Assembly: GCF_964063345.1 (NCBI RefSeq)
Contig: NZ_OZ061318.1
Span: 186,001-250,000, forward strand
Source of the DNA: Pseudomonas lini
GTDB lineage: Bacteria; Pseudomonadota; Gammaproteobacteria; Pseudomonadales; Pseudomonadaceae
DNA: 64,000 nt
Direction: 5' to 3'
Position 1 is the first letter of the stretch. Each line of letters begins with the position of its first letter. The notes under the pieces were generated by a model. That model searched no databases. It had not been told where the DNA came from and saw only the letters and a program-made list of their open reading frames with translations. The position numbers and the translations under genes were made by a program. Shown here piece after piece: positions 1-7,741 of this stretch.

Positions 1-80
1 AACATGCCCAAAGAGCCCCTGCAGGGGCAGTCCAGCCCGAGTATTTGAGGCTATAAAGCAGGTATTGCGTTGATTAACAA

Positions 81-116
81 AGCTGGGGCTCGGGCAACCG
101 ACCCCGGCTTTTTTTT
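81..116 (+). terminator. Rho-independent terminator of a gene left of the window
   Basis: An 8-bp stem (agctgggg at 81-88 against ccccggct at 102-109, one G-T pair) is followed by an unbroken run of eight T at 109-116. It ends transcription entering from the left edge. Bases 1-80 probably hold the last codons of that upstream gene, but all three plus frames close between 46 and 73, so the frame cannot be chosen. Confidence 0.7.
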
Positions 117-185
117 AGCCGGCTCAGATGTTTTTCGGGGATCCGGATAGCCTGGTTTGATCCTGATTTTTGTTTTGGGGCTGAC

Positions 186-270
186 GGCCTCTTCGCGGGC
201 TAGCCTCGCTCCTACGGGGATTTGTGCACGCCGCCGGTCCAATGTGAGAGCGAGCCTGCTCGCGATGGCC
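186..270. repeat. Diverged REP pair
   Basis: Two inverted copies of the Pseudomonas REP core lie here: 'cttcgcgggctagcctcgct' near 190 and 'gagcgagcctgctcgcgatg' near 248, about 40 bases apart. It is a more diverged version of the REPINs found elsewhere in the window. It sits between the left-edge terminator and mexE; no gene is seen in 117-482. Confidence 0.6.
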
Positions 271-382
271 ACGACGCGGTTGGTGCCACCTCCTTTACAC
301 TCCCTGCAACACTGATTTGTCATCATTTCATTTGATAGCCCATTAATGGAAGGTGCATGCTAGAGGGCTGCCTTTGGGCTTA

Positions 383-399
383 TATCATTCTGAATGATA
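383..399. promoter_or_regulatory. Perfect palindrome upstream of mexE, candidate operator
   Basis: The 17-bp sequence tatcattctgaatgata is a perfect 8-1-8 inverted repeat with the T-N-A form expected of LysR- or TetR-type operators. It lies 84 bp before the mexE start codon. In P. aeruginosa mexEF-oprN is activated by the LysR protein MexT; whether this site is a MexT site or binds another protein is inference, since no regulator gene is adjacent. Confidence 0.4.
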
Positions 400-482
400 G
401 TTACCTTCGCCCCATTCGATTCGTGCCATACACCCCCCGCCAAGCATCATCCGCCCATCTCAATACATTGGCGGATGAATCC

Positions 483-1736
483 ATGGAACATTCACTCAAA
501 CATTTGCGCTTCCCCTTGGCCTTGTTGGCCGTGCTGGTGATGAGCGCTTGCGGCAAGACTCCGGACGCTGCCGCCACCATGCCTGCGGCCAAAGTCAGCG
601 TGGCCAAGGTGCTGGAACAACCGGTCAACGAGTGGGACGAATTCACCGGGCGCCTTGAAGCGCCGGAAACGGTAGAGATTCGTCCACGGGTTTCCGGCCA
701 GATCGATGACGTGGCCTTCACTGAAGGCGCATTGGTCAAGAAAGGCGATCTGTTGTTCCAGATCGACCCGCGCCCCTTCCAGGCTGAGGTCCGCCGCCTC
801 GAAGCCCTGGTTGCCCAGGCTCGCGCCACCGCCACCCGCAGCGAAAACGAATCCCAGCGCGGCGAACGCCTGCGCACCAGCAACGCGATTTCCGCTGAAC
901 TCGCCGACTCGCGCACCAGCGCGGCTCAAGAAGCCCGCGCCGCCGTCGGCGCCCTCCAGGCCCAACTGGACCTGGCAAAACTGAACCTGAGTTTCACCCG
1001 CGTCACTGTGCCTATCAGCGGCCGTGTCAGCCGTGCGGAAATCACCGCCGGCAACCTCGTTACCGCCGATACCACCGCGCTCACCAGCGTGGTGTCCACC
1101 GACAAGGTCTACGCCTACTTCGACGCCGACGAGCGTGTCTTCCTTAAATACACCCAGCTCGCCCGCCAGGGCCAACGCGGCGCAACCACGCCGGTGTACC
1201 TCGGCCTGTCCAATGAAGACGGCAACCCGCACCAGGGCCAGATGAACTTTGTCGATAACCAGGTCAACCCGAAGACCGGCACCATCCGCGGTCGTGCGGT
1301 GTTCGACAACAGCGACGGCACCTACACCCCGGGGCTTTATGCACGCCTGAAACTGGTGGGCAGCGGCACTTACTCCGCGGTGTTGATCAACGACGAAGCG
1401 GTCGGTACCGACCTGGGTAAAAAGTTCGTGCTGGTGATGGATGCCGACAACAAAACGGCTTACCGCCCTGTCGAGCTGGGTCCGAAGATCGAAGGTCTGC
1501 GCATCGTGCGCAGCGGCCTGAACAAGGACGACACCATCATCGTCAAGGGCTTGCAGCGGGTTCGCCCTGGCTCACCGGTCACCCCTGAAGTGATCCCGAT
1601 GGCTAGCCAGGAAACCCTCGCGGCCCTCGCACAACAACGACAAGCGCTGGAAGCCAGCAACCTGCCCCAAGTCGCACCTGCCAAGGTCGCGCCGGGTACG
1701 GTTGTGAAAGTGGCTGCTGCGACTCCACGCGGTTAA
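483..1736 (+). CDS. mexE: RND efflux periplasmic adaptor lipoprotein MexE
   Basis: Membrane-fusion adaptor that links the inner-membrane pump MexF to the outer-membrane channel OprN. From the ATG at 483 the protein has 417 residues, close to P. aeruginosa MexE. It begins with a lipoprotein signal ending VMSAC (lipid-anchored Cys23), then the HlyD-like biotinyl-lipoyl region (FEGALVKKGD-type stretch near residue 80), an alpha-hairpin around 105-175 and a beta-barrel. The open frame extends up to 357, but that extension lacks a signal peptide and would run through the palindrome at 383-399, so 483 is preferred. It is first of a three-gene operon: mexF follows after 15 bp and mexF overlaps oprN. 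Substrates in P. aeruginosa include chloramphenicol, fluoroquinolones and quorum-signal precursors; specificity here is inferred. Confidence 0.93.
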   Translation: MEHSLKHLRFPLALLAVLVMSACGKTPDAAATMPAAKVSVAKVLEQPVNEWDEFTGRLEAPETVEIRPRVSGQIDDVAFTEGALVKKGDLLFQIDPRPFQAEVRRLEALVAQARATATRSENESQRGERLRTSNAISAELADSRTSAAQEARAAVGALQAQLDLAKLNLSFTRVTVPISGRVSRAEITAGNLVTADTTALTSVVSTDKVYAYFDADERVFLKYTQLARQGQRGATTPVYLGLSNEDGNPHQGQMNFVDNQVNPKTGTIRGRAVFDNSDGTYTPGLYARLKLVGSGTYSAVLINDEAVGTDLGKKFVLVMDADNKTAYRPVELGPKIEGLRIVRSGLNKDDTIIVKGLQRVRPGSPVTPEVIPMASQETLAALAQQRQALEASNLPQVAPAKVAPGTVVKVAAATPRG

Positions 1737-1751
1737 GGGACAATTACTCCG

Positions 1752-4700
1752 ATGAATTTTTCCCAATTCTTCATTTCACGGCCGATCTTCGCAGCGGTAC
1801 TGTCGCTGCTGATCCTGATCGCCGGCGCCATCTCGCTGTTCCAGTTGCCGATCAGCGAATACCCGGAAGTCGTGCCACCGACCGTTGTGGTCCGTGCCAA
1901 CTTCCCGGGCGCCAACCCTAAAGTCATCGGTGAAACCGTGGCCGCTCCTTTGGAGCAAGCCATCACCGGCGTCGAGAACATGCTGTACATGTCCTCGCAG
2001 TCCACCGCTGACGGCAAGATCACCCTGACCATCACCTTCGCTTTGGGCACTGACCTGGACAACGCGCAAGTGCAGGTTCAGAACCGCGTGACCCGCAGCG
2101 AGCCGAAGCTTCCCGAAGAAGTGACGCGCATCGGTATCACCGTCGACAAAGCGTCGCCCGACCTGACCATGGTTGTGCACTTGACCTCGCCGGACAAACG
2201 CTACGACATGCTCTACCTGTCCAACTACGCCTTGCTCAACATCAAGGATGAGCTGGCGCGTCTGGGCGGTGTCGGTGATGTGCAGCTGTTCGGGATGGGC
2301 GACTACTCCCTGCGGGTGTGGCTGGATCCGAACAAAACCGCTTCGCGCAACCTGACCGCGACCGATGTGGTCACCGCGATTCGGGAACAGAACCGTCAGG
2401 TGGCGGCCGGTGCCCTGGGTGCCCCGCCAGCACCGAATGCCACGGCGTTCCAGCTGTCGATCAACACGCAAGGTCGTCTGGTTTCTGAGGAAGAGTTCGA
2501 GAACATCATCATTCGCTCCGGCGAAAATGGTGAAATCACTCGCCTGAAAGACATCGCCCGCGTCGAACTCGGCTCCAGCCAATACGCCCTGCGCTCCCTG
2601 CTGGACAACCAGCCGGCGGTGGCGATCCCGATCTTCCAGCGCCCTGGCTCCAACGCGATCCAGATCTCCAACGATGTTCGGGAGAAAATGGCCGAGCTGA
2701 AGAAGAACTTCCCGGAAGGCATGGACTTCAGCATCGTCTATGACCCGACGATCTTCGTGCGCGGCTCTATCGAAGCGGTGGTTCACACCCTCTTCGAAGC
2801 GCTGATTCTGGTTGTGCTCGTGGTGATCCTGTTCCTGCAAACCTGGCGCGCCTCGATCATCCCGTTGGTGGCGGTGCCGGTTTCGTTGATCGGTACATTT
2901 GCCGTGATGCACCTGTTCGGCTTCTCATTGAACGCCCTGTCGCTGTTCGGGCTGGTACTGGCCATCGGTATCGTGGTCGACGATGCGATTGTGGTGGTGG
3001 AGAACGTCGAGCGAAACATCGGGCTCGGATTAACCCCTGTAGAAGCCACCAAGCGTGCGATGCGCGAAGTGACCGGTCCGATCATTGCGACGGCGCTGGT
3101 GCTGTGTGCGGTGTTTATCCCGGCCGCGTTCATCTCCGGCTTGACCGGGCAGTTCTATAAACAGTTCGCCCTGACGATTGCGATCTCGACCGTGATCTCG
3201 GCCTTCAACTCGTTGACCTTGTCGCCGGCTCTGGCTGCGGTATTGCTCAAGAGTCATGACGCGCCGAAAGACCGTTTTTCCAAGGTTCTGGACAAAATCT
3301 TCGGCGGCTGGTTGTTCCGTCCGTTCAACCGTTTCTTTGACAAGGCCAGCCACGGCTATGTCGGCACCGTGGGCCGGGTTATCCGCAGCAGCGGTATCGC
3401 CCTGCTTGTGTACGCCGGCCTGATGGTGTTGACGTTCTTCGGTTTCTCCAACACCCCGACCGGTTTCGTACCCGGCCAGGACAAGCAATACCTGGTGGCC
3501 TTCGCGCAACTGCCGGATGCCGCGAGCCTGGACCGTACCGAAGACGTGATCAAGCGCATGTCCGACCTGGCCCTGAAACAGCCTGGCGTGGAAAGCGCGG
3601 TGGCCTTCCCGGGTCTGTCGATCAACGGCTTCACCAACAGCCCTAACTCCGGCATCGTGTTCGTCACCCTCAAACCGTTCGACGAGCGTAAGGATCCGAG
3701 CATGTCCGCCGGTGCGATTGCCGGTGCATTGAACGGCCAGTACGCGGGGATTCAGGAAGCCTACATGGCGATCTTCCCGCCGCCGCCGGTACAAGGCCTG
3801 GGGACCATTGGCGGTTTCCGCCTGCAGATCGAAGACCGGGGCAACCTGGGCTATGACGAGCTGTACAAAGAAACCATGAACATCATCACCAAAAGCCACA
3901 GCGTGCCGGAACTGGCTGGCCTGTTCACCAGCTACACCGTGAACGTGCCGCAGGTCGATGCCGCCATCGACCGAGAAAAAGCCAAGACCCACGGCGTTGC
4001 CGTCAGTGACATCTTCGACACCCTGCAGATCTACCTGGGTTCGCTGTATGCCAACGACTTCAACCGTTTCGGTCGCACCTACCAGGTCAACGTTCAGGCT
4101 GAGCAACAGTTCCGCCTCGAATCGGACCAGATCGGTCAGCTGAAAGTACGTAACAACCGGGGCGAGATGATCCCGCTGGCGACCTTCATCAAGGTCAGCG
4201 ACACCTCGGGGCCGGACCGCGTGATGCACTACAACGGCTTCATCACCGCTGAAATCAACGGTGCGGCAGCCCCCGGCTATAGCTCTGGCCAAGCCGAAAA
4301 AGCCATCGAGAAACTGCTCAAGGACGAATTGCCCAACGGCATGACCTACGAGTGGACCGACCTGACCTACCAGCAGATTCTGTCCGGCAACACGGCGCTG
4401 TTCGTGTTCCCGCTCTGCGTACTGCTGGCGTTCCTGGTACTCGCGGCGCAATACGAAAGCTGGAGCCTGCCACTGGCGGTAATCCTGATCGTACCGATGA
4501 CCCTGCTGTCGGCCATTACTGGTGTGATTGCCTCGGGCGGCGACAACAACATCTTCACCCAGATCGGCTTGATCGTACTGGTGGGACTTGCGTGTAAGAA
4601 CGCGATTCTGATCGTCGAGTTTGCCAAGGATAAACAGGAAGAAGGCCTCGGCCCGCTGGCCGCGGTGCTGGAAGCTTGCCGTCTGCGTCTGCGGCCGATC

Positions 4701-4943
4701 CTGATGACCTCCTTCGCGTTCATCATGGGTGTTGTGCCTCTGGTTTTCTCCAGCGGTGCCGGTGCCGAAATGCGTCATGCCATGGGTGTGGCGGTGTTCT
4801 CCGGGATGCTCGGGGTGACCTTCTTCGGTCTGTTGCTGACGCCGGTGTTCTACGTACTGATTCGCAACTTTGTGGAGCGCGGTGAAGCGCGCAAAGCGGC
4901 CAAGGCGCTGAAATTGGAAAAGCAACTGGAGGCGCAACAATGA
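1752..4943 (+). CDS. mexF: RND multidrug efflux pump MexF
   Basis: Proton-driven inner-membrane pump of the HAE1 family. It has 1063 residues, the full length for the family. Twelve membrane helices are expected: one at residues 10-30, two blocks near 340-560 and 870-1040, and two large periplasmic loops. The conserved helix-4 stretch GIVVDDAIVVVENVER carries the acidic proton-relay residues. The N-terminus MNFSQFFISRPIFA is typical of MexF. The stop codon overlaps the start of oprN by 4 bp, so translation of the last two genes is coupled. No frameshift or missing motif is seen. Confidence 0.95.
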   Translation: MNFSQFFISRPIFAAVLSLLILIAGAISLFQLPISEYPEVVPPTVVVRANFPGANPKVIGETVAAPLEQAITGVENMLYMSSQSTADGKITLTITFALGTDLDNAQVQVQNRVTRSEPKLPEEVTRIGITVDKASPDLTMVVHLTSPDKRYDMLYLSNYALLNIKDELARLGGVGDVQLFGMGDYSLRVWLDPNKTASRNLTATDVVTAIREQNRQVAAGALGAPPAPNATAFQLSINTQGRLVSEEEFENIIIRSGENGEITRLKDIARVELGSSQYALRSLLDNQPAVAIPIFQRPGSNAIQISNDVREKMAELKKNFPEGMDFSIVYDPTIFVRGSIEAVVHTLFEALILVVLVVILFLQTWRASIIPLVAVPVSLIGTFAVMHLFGFSLNALSLFGLVLAIGIVVDDAIVVVENVERNIGLGLTPVEATKRAMREVTGPIIATALVLCAVFIPAAFISGLTGQFYKQFALTIAISTVISAFNSLTLSPALAAVLLKSHDAPKDRFSKVLDKIFGGWLFRPFNRFFDKASHGYVGTVGRVIRSSGIALLVYAGLMVLTFFGFSNTPTGFVPGQDKQYLVAFAQLPDAASLDRTEDVIKRMSDLALKQPGVESAVAFPGLSINGFTNSPNSGIVFVTLKPFDERKDPSMSAGAIAGALNGQYAGIQEAYMAIFPPPPVQGLGTIGGFRLQIEDRGNLGYDELYKETMNIITKSHSVPELAGLFTSYTVNVPQVDAAIDREKAKTHGVAVSDIFDTLQIYLGSLYANDFNRFGRTYQVNVQAEQQFRLESDQIGQLKVRNNRGEMIPLATFIKVSDTSGPDRVMHYNGFITAEINGAAAPGYSSGQAEKAIEKLLKDELPNGMTYEWTDLTYQQILSGNTALFVFPLCVLLAFLVLAAQYESWSLPLAVILIVPMTLLSAITGVIASGGDNNIFTQIGLIVLVGLACKNAILIVEFAKDKQEEGLGPLAAVLEACRLRLRPILMTSFAFIMGVVPLVFSSGAGAEMRHAMGVAVFSGMLGVTFFGLLLTPVFYVLIRNFVERGEARKAAKALKLEKQLEAQQ

Positions 4944-6361
4944 GCCTGAAAGCCTTCCTGCCGAGCCTTCTGGTACTGGCCCTGAGTGCCTGCGCCGTTG
5001 GCCCGGACTACAAAACCCCAGCGACGGAGGCGGCCAACATCACGGCCGCCACCGATGGCAGCGCCGGTCAGAAGAACTTCGACCGCGCCCGTTTCGAAGG
5101 CATCTGGTGGCAGCAGTTCGAGGATCCGACCCTCAACCAGTTGGTGACGCAATCCTTGCAAGGCAACCGCGATTTGCGCGTAGCCTTCGCTCGCTGGAAA
5201 GCGGCCCGGGCAATTCGCGATGACGCCAGCAATGACGCCATGCCGACCATCACCAGCCGTGCGAGCAGTGATTTGGCCAAAGGACAGATTCCCGGCCAAA
5301 CCACTAAACGCGTCAGCAGTGAACGCTATGACCTGGGCCTGGACATGGCCTGGGAACTGGACTTGTTCGGTCGCATCCAGCGCAACCTGGAATCCAGCGA
5401 CGCCGAACAGCAGGCGGCCGAAGCCGACCTTTACCAACTGCAAGTCACCATGATTGCCGAACTGGTGGACGCCTATGGCCAACTGCGCGGCGCGCAGTTG
5501 CGGGAAAAGATCGCCCTAGCCAACCTGAACAACCAGCAAGAGTCGCGCAAGATCACCGAAAGCCTGCGTGATGCCGGTGTCGGCGATCAGCTGGACGTGG
5601 TTCGCGCCGATGCACGCTTGGCCTCTGTCGAAGCCAGCGTGCCGCAACTGCAGGCCGAACAGGTGCGTCAGCGCAACCGCATCGCCACCCTGCTGGGTGA
5701 GCGTCCGGACAAGCTCACCGTCGACCTGAGTCCAAAAGACTTGCCGGCGATCGCCAAGGCCCTGCCGATCGGTGATCCGGGCGAACTGCTGCAGCGGCGT
5801 CCGGACATCCTCAGCGCCGAACGCAAACTGGCGGCCGCCACCGCCCGTATCGGTGTGGCCAAGGCTGATTTGTTCCCACGGGTCAGCCTCAGCGGCTTCC
5901 TCGGCTTCACCGCCGGGCGCGGTTCGCAGATCGGCTCCTCGGCGGCCAACGCTTGGGCACTGGGCCCAAGCATTACCTGGGCGGCATTCGACCTGGGCAG
6001 CGTGCGCGCCCGTTTGCGCGGTGCCGATGCTGAAGCCGAAGGCGCCCTGGCGACCTACGAGCAGCAAGTACTGTTGGCGTTGGAAGAATCGGAAAACGCC
6101 TTCAGCGATTACGGTAAACGTCAGCAGCGCCTGATCTCGCTGATTCGTCAAAGCGAATCAAGCCGCGCCGCTGCCGATCTCGCCGACATTCGCTACCGCG
6201 AAGGCACCGTGGACTTCCTCGTGCTGCTCGATGCCCAGCGCGAGCGCCTGGCAGCCGAAGACACCCAGGCCCAGGCCGAAGTCGATTTGTATCGCGGCAT
6301 TGTCGCCATCTACAAAGCCCTCGGCGGCGGCTGGCAGCCAGAGACGGTCGCCAGCAAGTAA
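4940..6361 (+). CDS. oprN: Outer-membrane efflux channel OprN (NodT/TolC family)
   Basis: Outer-membrane factor of the MexEF-OprN pump, 473 residues as in P. aeruginosa OprN. It has a lipoprotein signal with lipobox ALSAC (Cys18) followed by the 'AVGPDYKTP' start common to this family, then two OEP repeats of long helices and beta-strands (about 60-260 and 270-465). The ATGA overlap with mexF places it as the last gene of the operon; a strong terminator follows 48 bp downstream. It may also serve the adjacent convergent FUSC/AaeA-like system, which has no channel gene of its own here, but that is inference. Confidence 0.93.
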   Translation: MSLKAFLPSLLVLALSACAVGPDYKTPATEAANITAATDGSAGQKNFDRARFEGIWWQQFEDPTLNQLVTQSLQGNRDLRVAFARWKAARAIRDDASNDAMPTITSRASSDLAKGQIPGQTTKRVSSERYDLGLDMAWELDLFGRIQRNLESSDAEQQAAEADLYQLQVTMIAELVDAYGQLRGAQLREKIALANLNNQQESRKITESLRDAGVGDQLDVVRADARLASVEASVPQLQAEQVRQRNRIATLLGERPDKLTVDLSPKDLPAIAKALPIGDPGELLQRRPDILSAERKLAAATARIGVAKADLFPRVSLSGFLGFTAGRGSQIGSSAANAWALGPSITWAAFDLGSVRARLRGADAEAEGALATYEQQVLLALEESENAFSDYGKRQQRLISLIRQSESSRAAADLADIRYREGTVDFLVLLDAQRERLAAEDTQAQAEVDLYRGIVAIYKALGGGWQPETVASK

Positions 6362-6408
6362 CGTTTCAAAGAGCTCCTTTGGTTGGCCGCAACCAACCAA
6401 TTCTTTTT

Positions 6409-6443
6409 GCCCCGCGCCTCATTCGGTCGCGGGGCTTTTTTTT
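6409..6443 (+). terminator. Rho-independent terminator of mexEF-oprN
   Basis: Perfect 8-bp stem gccccgcg / cgcggggc (6409-6416 and 6428-6435) followed by eight T residues. It closes the mexE-mexF-oprN transcript. T residues on the 5' side also provide a short U-run for transcription from the other strand. Confidence 0.85.
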
Positions 6444-6477
6444 GTCTGCACACCATGGCTCAAACACCACAATCCCC

Positions 6478-6570
6478 TTTGGGAGCGGGCTTGCCCACGA
6501 TGACGATTGCACATTCAGCATTGATGTTGGCTGACCCACCGCCATCGCGGGCAAGCCCGCTCCCACAGGG
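6478..6570. repeat. REPIN (paired inverted REP)
   Basis: Inverted pair 'gggagcgggcttgcccacga' and 'tcgcgggcaagcccgctccc' around a loop of about 40 bases. The right arm ends one base before the TAA stop codon of the minus-strand adaptor gene, so it lies at the 3' end of both converging operons. Confidence 0.85.
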
Positions 6571-7536
6571 TTAGCGGTGTTCTTGAGTCTCGCGGCTTTC
6601 CATGACGGTGACGGTGGCAGTGGTCCCGGCACGCAGGCGGTTTTTAGCGACATAGTCAGCATCGATCTGAATCCGCACCGGTACCCGCTGCGCCAGCTTG
6701 ACCCAGGTGTAACTGGGGTTGATGCTCGCCAGCAGGCGACTGCCGGGGGAGTTCTCGCGGTCGGCTATAGCAAAAGCGATGCTTTGTACGGTGCCGCCGA
6801 AGGTCTCGCCGCTCATCAACTCGACCCTGACCCGGTCGCCCTCCTCGATTCGCGGCAGCTTTGTTTCTTCAAAGTAGCCGCTGACATAAAACGAGTCGCT
6901 GTCCACCAGCGCCAACAACGCTCCCCCGGCGGTGGCGTAATCGCCCTGACGAGTCAGCAGGTTGGTCACGTAACCGCTGACAGGTGCTGCGACCCGCGTG
7001 CGCTGCAAGTCCAGTTCGGCCTGGGTCAACGCGGCAATCGCCAGTTGCACATTGGCTTGAGCCAGCCCCAGGTTGGCCTGATTGCGCAACAGCTCCGCCT
7101 GCGCCACCGCCACTTCGGTACTGGATTTTTCCCATTCTTCGCCGGAGATCGCGAAACCCTGTTTGAGGGTTCGACGGCGACGCTCTTCGCTTTGGCGCTG
7201 CCTGAGCAGCGCTTCGCTAGAGACAATCGTCGCTTCAGATTGGCCCAGCGTGGCTTTTGCGACTTCCACCGCGCGCTTGGCATGCTCCACTGCCAGCGTA
7301 TAACGAGCCGGGTCGATCTCCAGCAACAACTGGCCTTTCTCGACATGCTGGTTGTCTTGAACACCCAGGCTGACGATGCGCCCCGAGACATCGGCAGACA
7401 ACGTCACCACATCGGCGCGAACCCGCGCATCCCGAGTCCAGGGCGCGCGGGTGTAATGTTCCCAGGCGAACCAGCCGAGGATAAAGGCCAGCAATACCAC
7501 CGCCACAGTCACGAGTCGGGCAAGGATCTTCTTCAA
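6571..7536 (-). CDS. HlyD/AaeA-like periplasmic adaptor of a FUSC efflux system
   Basis: Membrane-fusion protein of 321 residues with one N-terminal membrane helix (about residues 8-26), a barrel-sandwich lipoyl domain (GVQDNQHVEKGQLLLEIDP near 58-76), a coiled-coil hairpin (about 80-185) and a C-terminal beta-barrel. Its relatives (AaeA, EmrA) carry substrates across the periplasm for AaeB/FUSC or MFS pumps. It is the last gene of a minus-strand trio: FUSC protein, DUF1656 protein, then this, with only 4 bp to the DUF1656 stop. By family, aromatic carboxylic acids are likely substrates; the actual substrate is unknown. Confidence 0.85.
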   Translation of the reverse strand: MKKILARLVTVAVVLLAFILGWFAWEHYTRAPWTRDARVRADVVTLSADVSGRIVSLGVQDNQHVEKGQLLLEIDPARYTLAVEHAKRAVEVAKATLGQSEATIVSSEALLRQRQSEERRRRTLKQGFAISGEEWEKSSTEVAVAQAELLRNQANLGLAQANVQLAIAALTQAELDLQRTRVAAPVSGYVTNLLTRQGDYATAGGALLALVDSDSFYVSGYFEETKLPRIEEGDRVRVELMSGETFGGTVQSIAFAIADRENSPGSRLLASINPSYTWVKLAQRVPVRIQIDADYVAKNRLRAGTTATVTVMESRETQEHR

Positions 7537-7540
7537 GGCA

Positions 7541-7741
7541 TCAAGCTCCCATCACCAGAATCAGCGTCGCACAAACGCACGCGTACAACGAGCCTTCGAA
7601 CAGGGCCTCATGCCAGACAAAACGCAGCACGCCAAAGCGGCGCAAGATCCAGTCCAGCAGCAGGAAAATGGGCAGGGACAGCAGCAACGCCTGGGCAATC
7701 GGCGGCAAGTAGACGCCCCCCAATTCAAAATCAATGGGCAA
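7541..7741 (-). CDS. DUF1656 small membrane protein (AaeX-like)
   Basis: A protein of about 66 residues starting with the DUF1656 hallmark 'PIDFELGGVYLPP', with two membrane helices (about 13-30 and 43-62). The start is a TTG at 7741, with a good ribosome site (aaggag) about 9 bases upstream; a longer open frame exists to 7810 but lies inside the FUSC gene and lacks family similarity. It overlaps the end of the FUSC gene by 11 bp. DUF1656 proteins accompany FUSC/AaeB pumps and AaeA adaptors; their precise role is not known. Confidence 0.8.
   Translation of the reverse strand: MPIDFELGGVYLPPIAQALLLSLPIFLLLDWILRRFGVLRFVWHEALFEGSLYACVCATLILVMGA

Noticed and set aside
1-73. C-terminal codons of a gene at the left edge
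   Set aside because: All three plus frames end within 73 bases and none shows a recognisable C-terminus.
3030-4940. 636-codon open frame antisense to mexF
   Set aside because: Shadow of GC-rich codon bias; the product is rich in His, Gln and Arg with no family, while the plus strand holds intact MexF.
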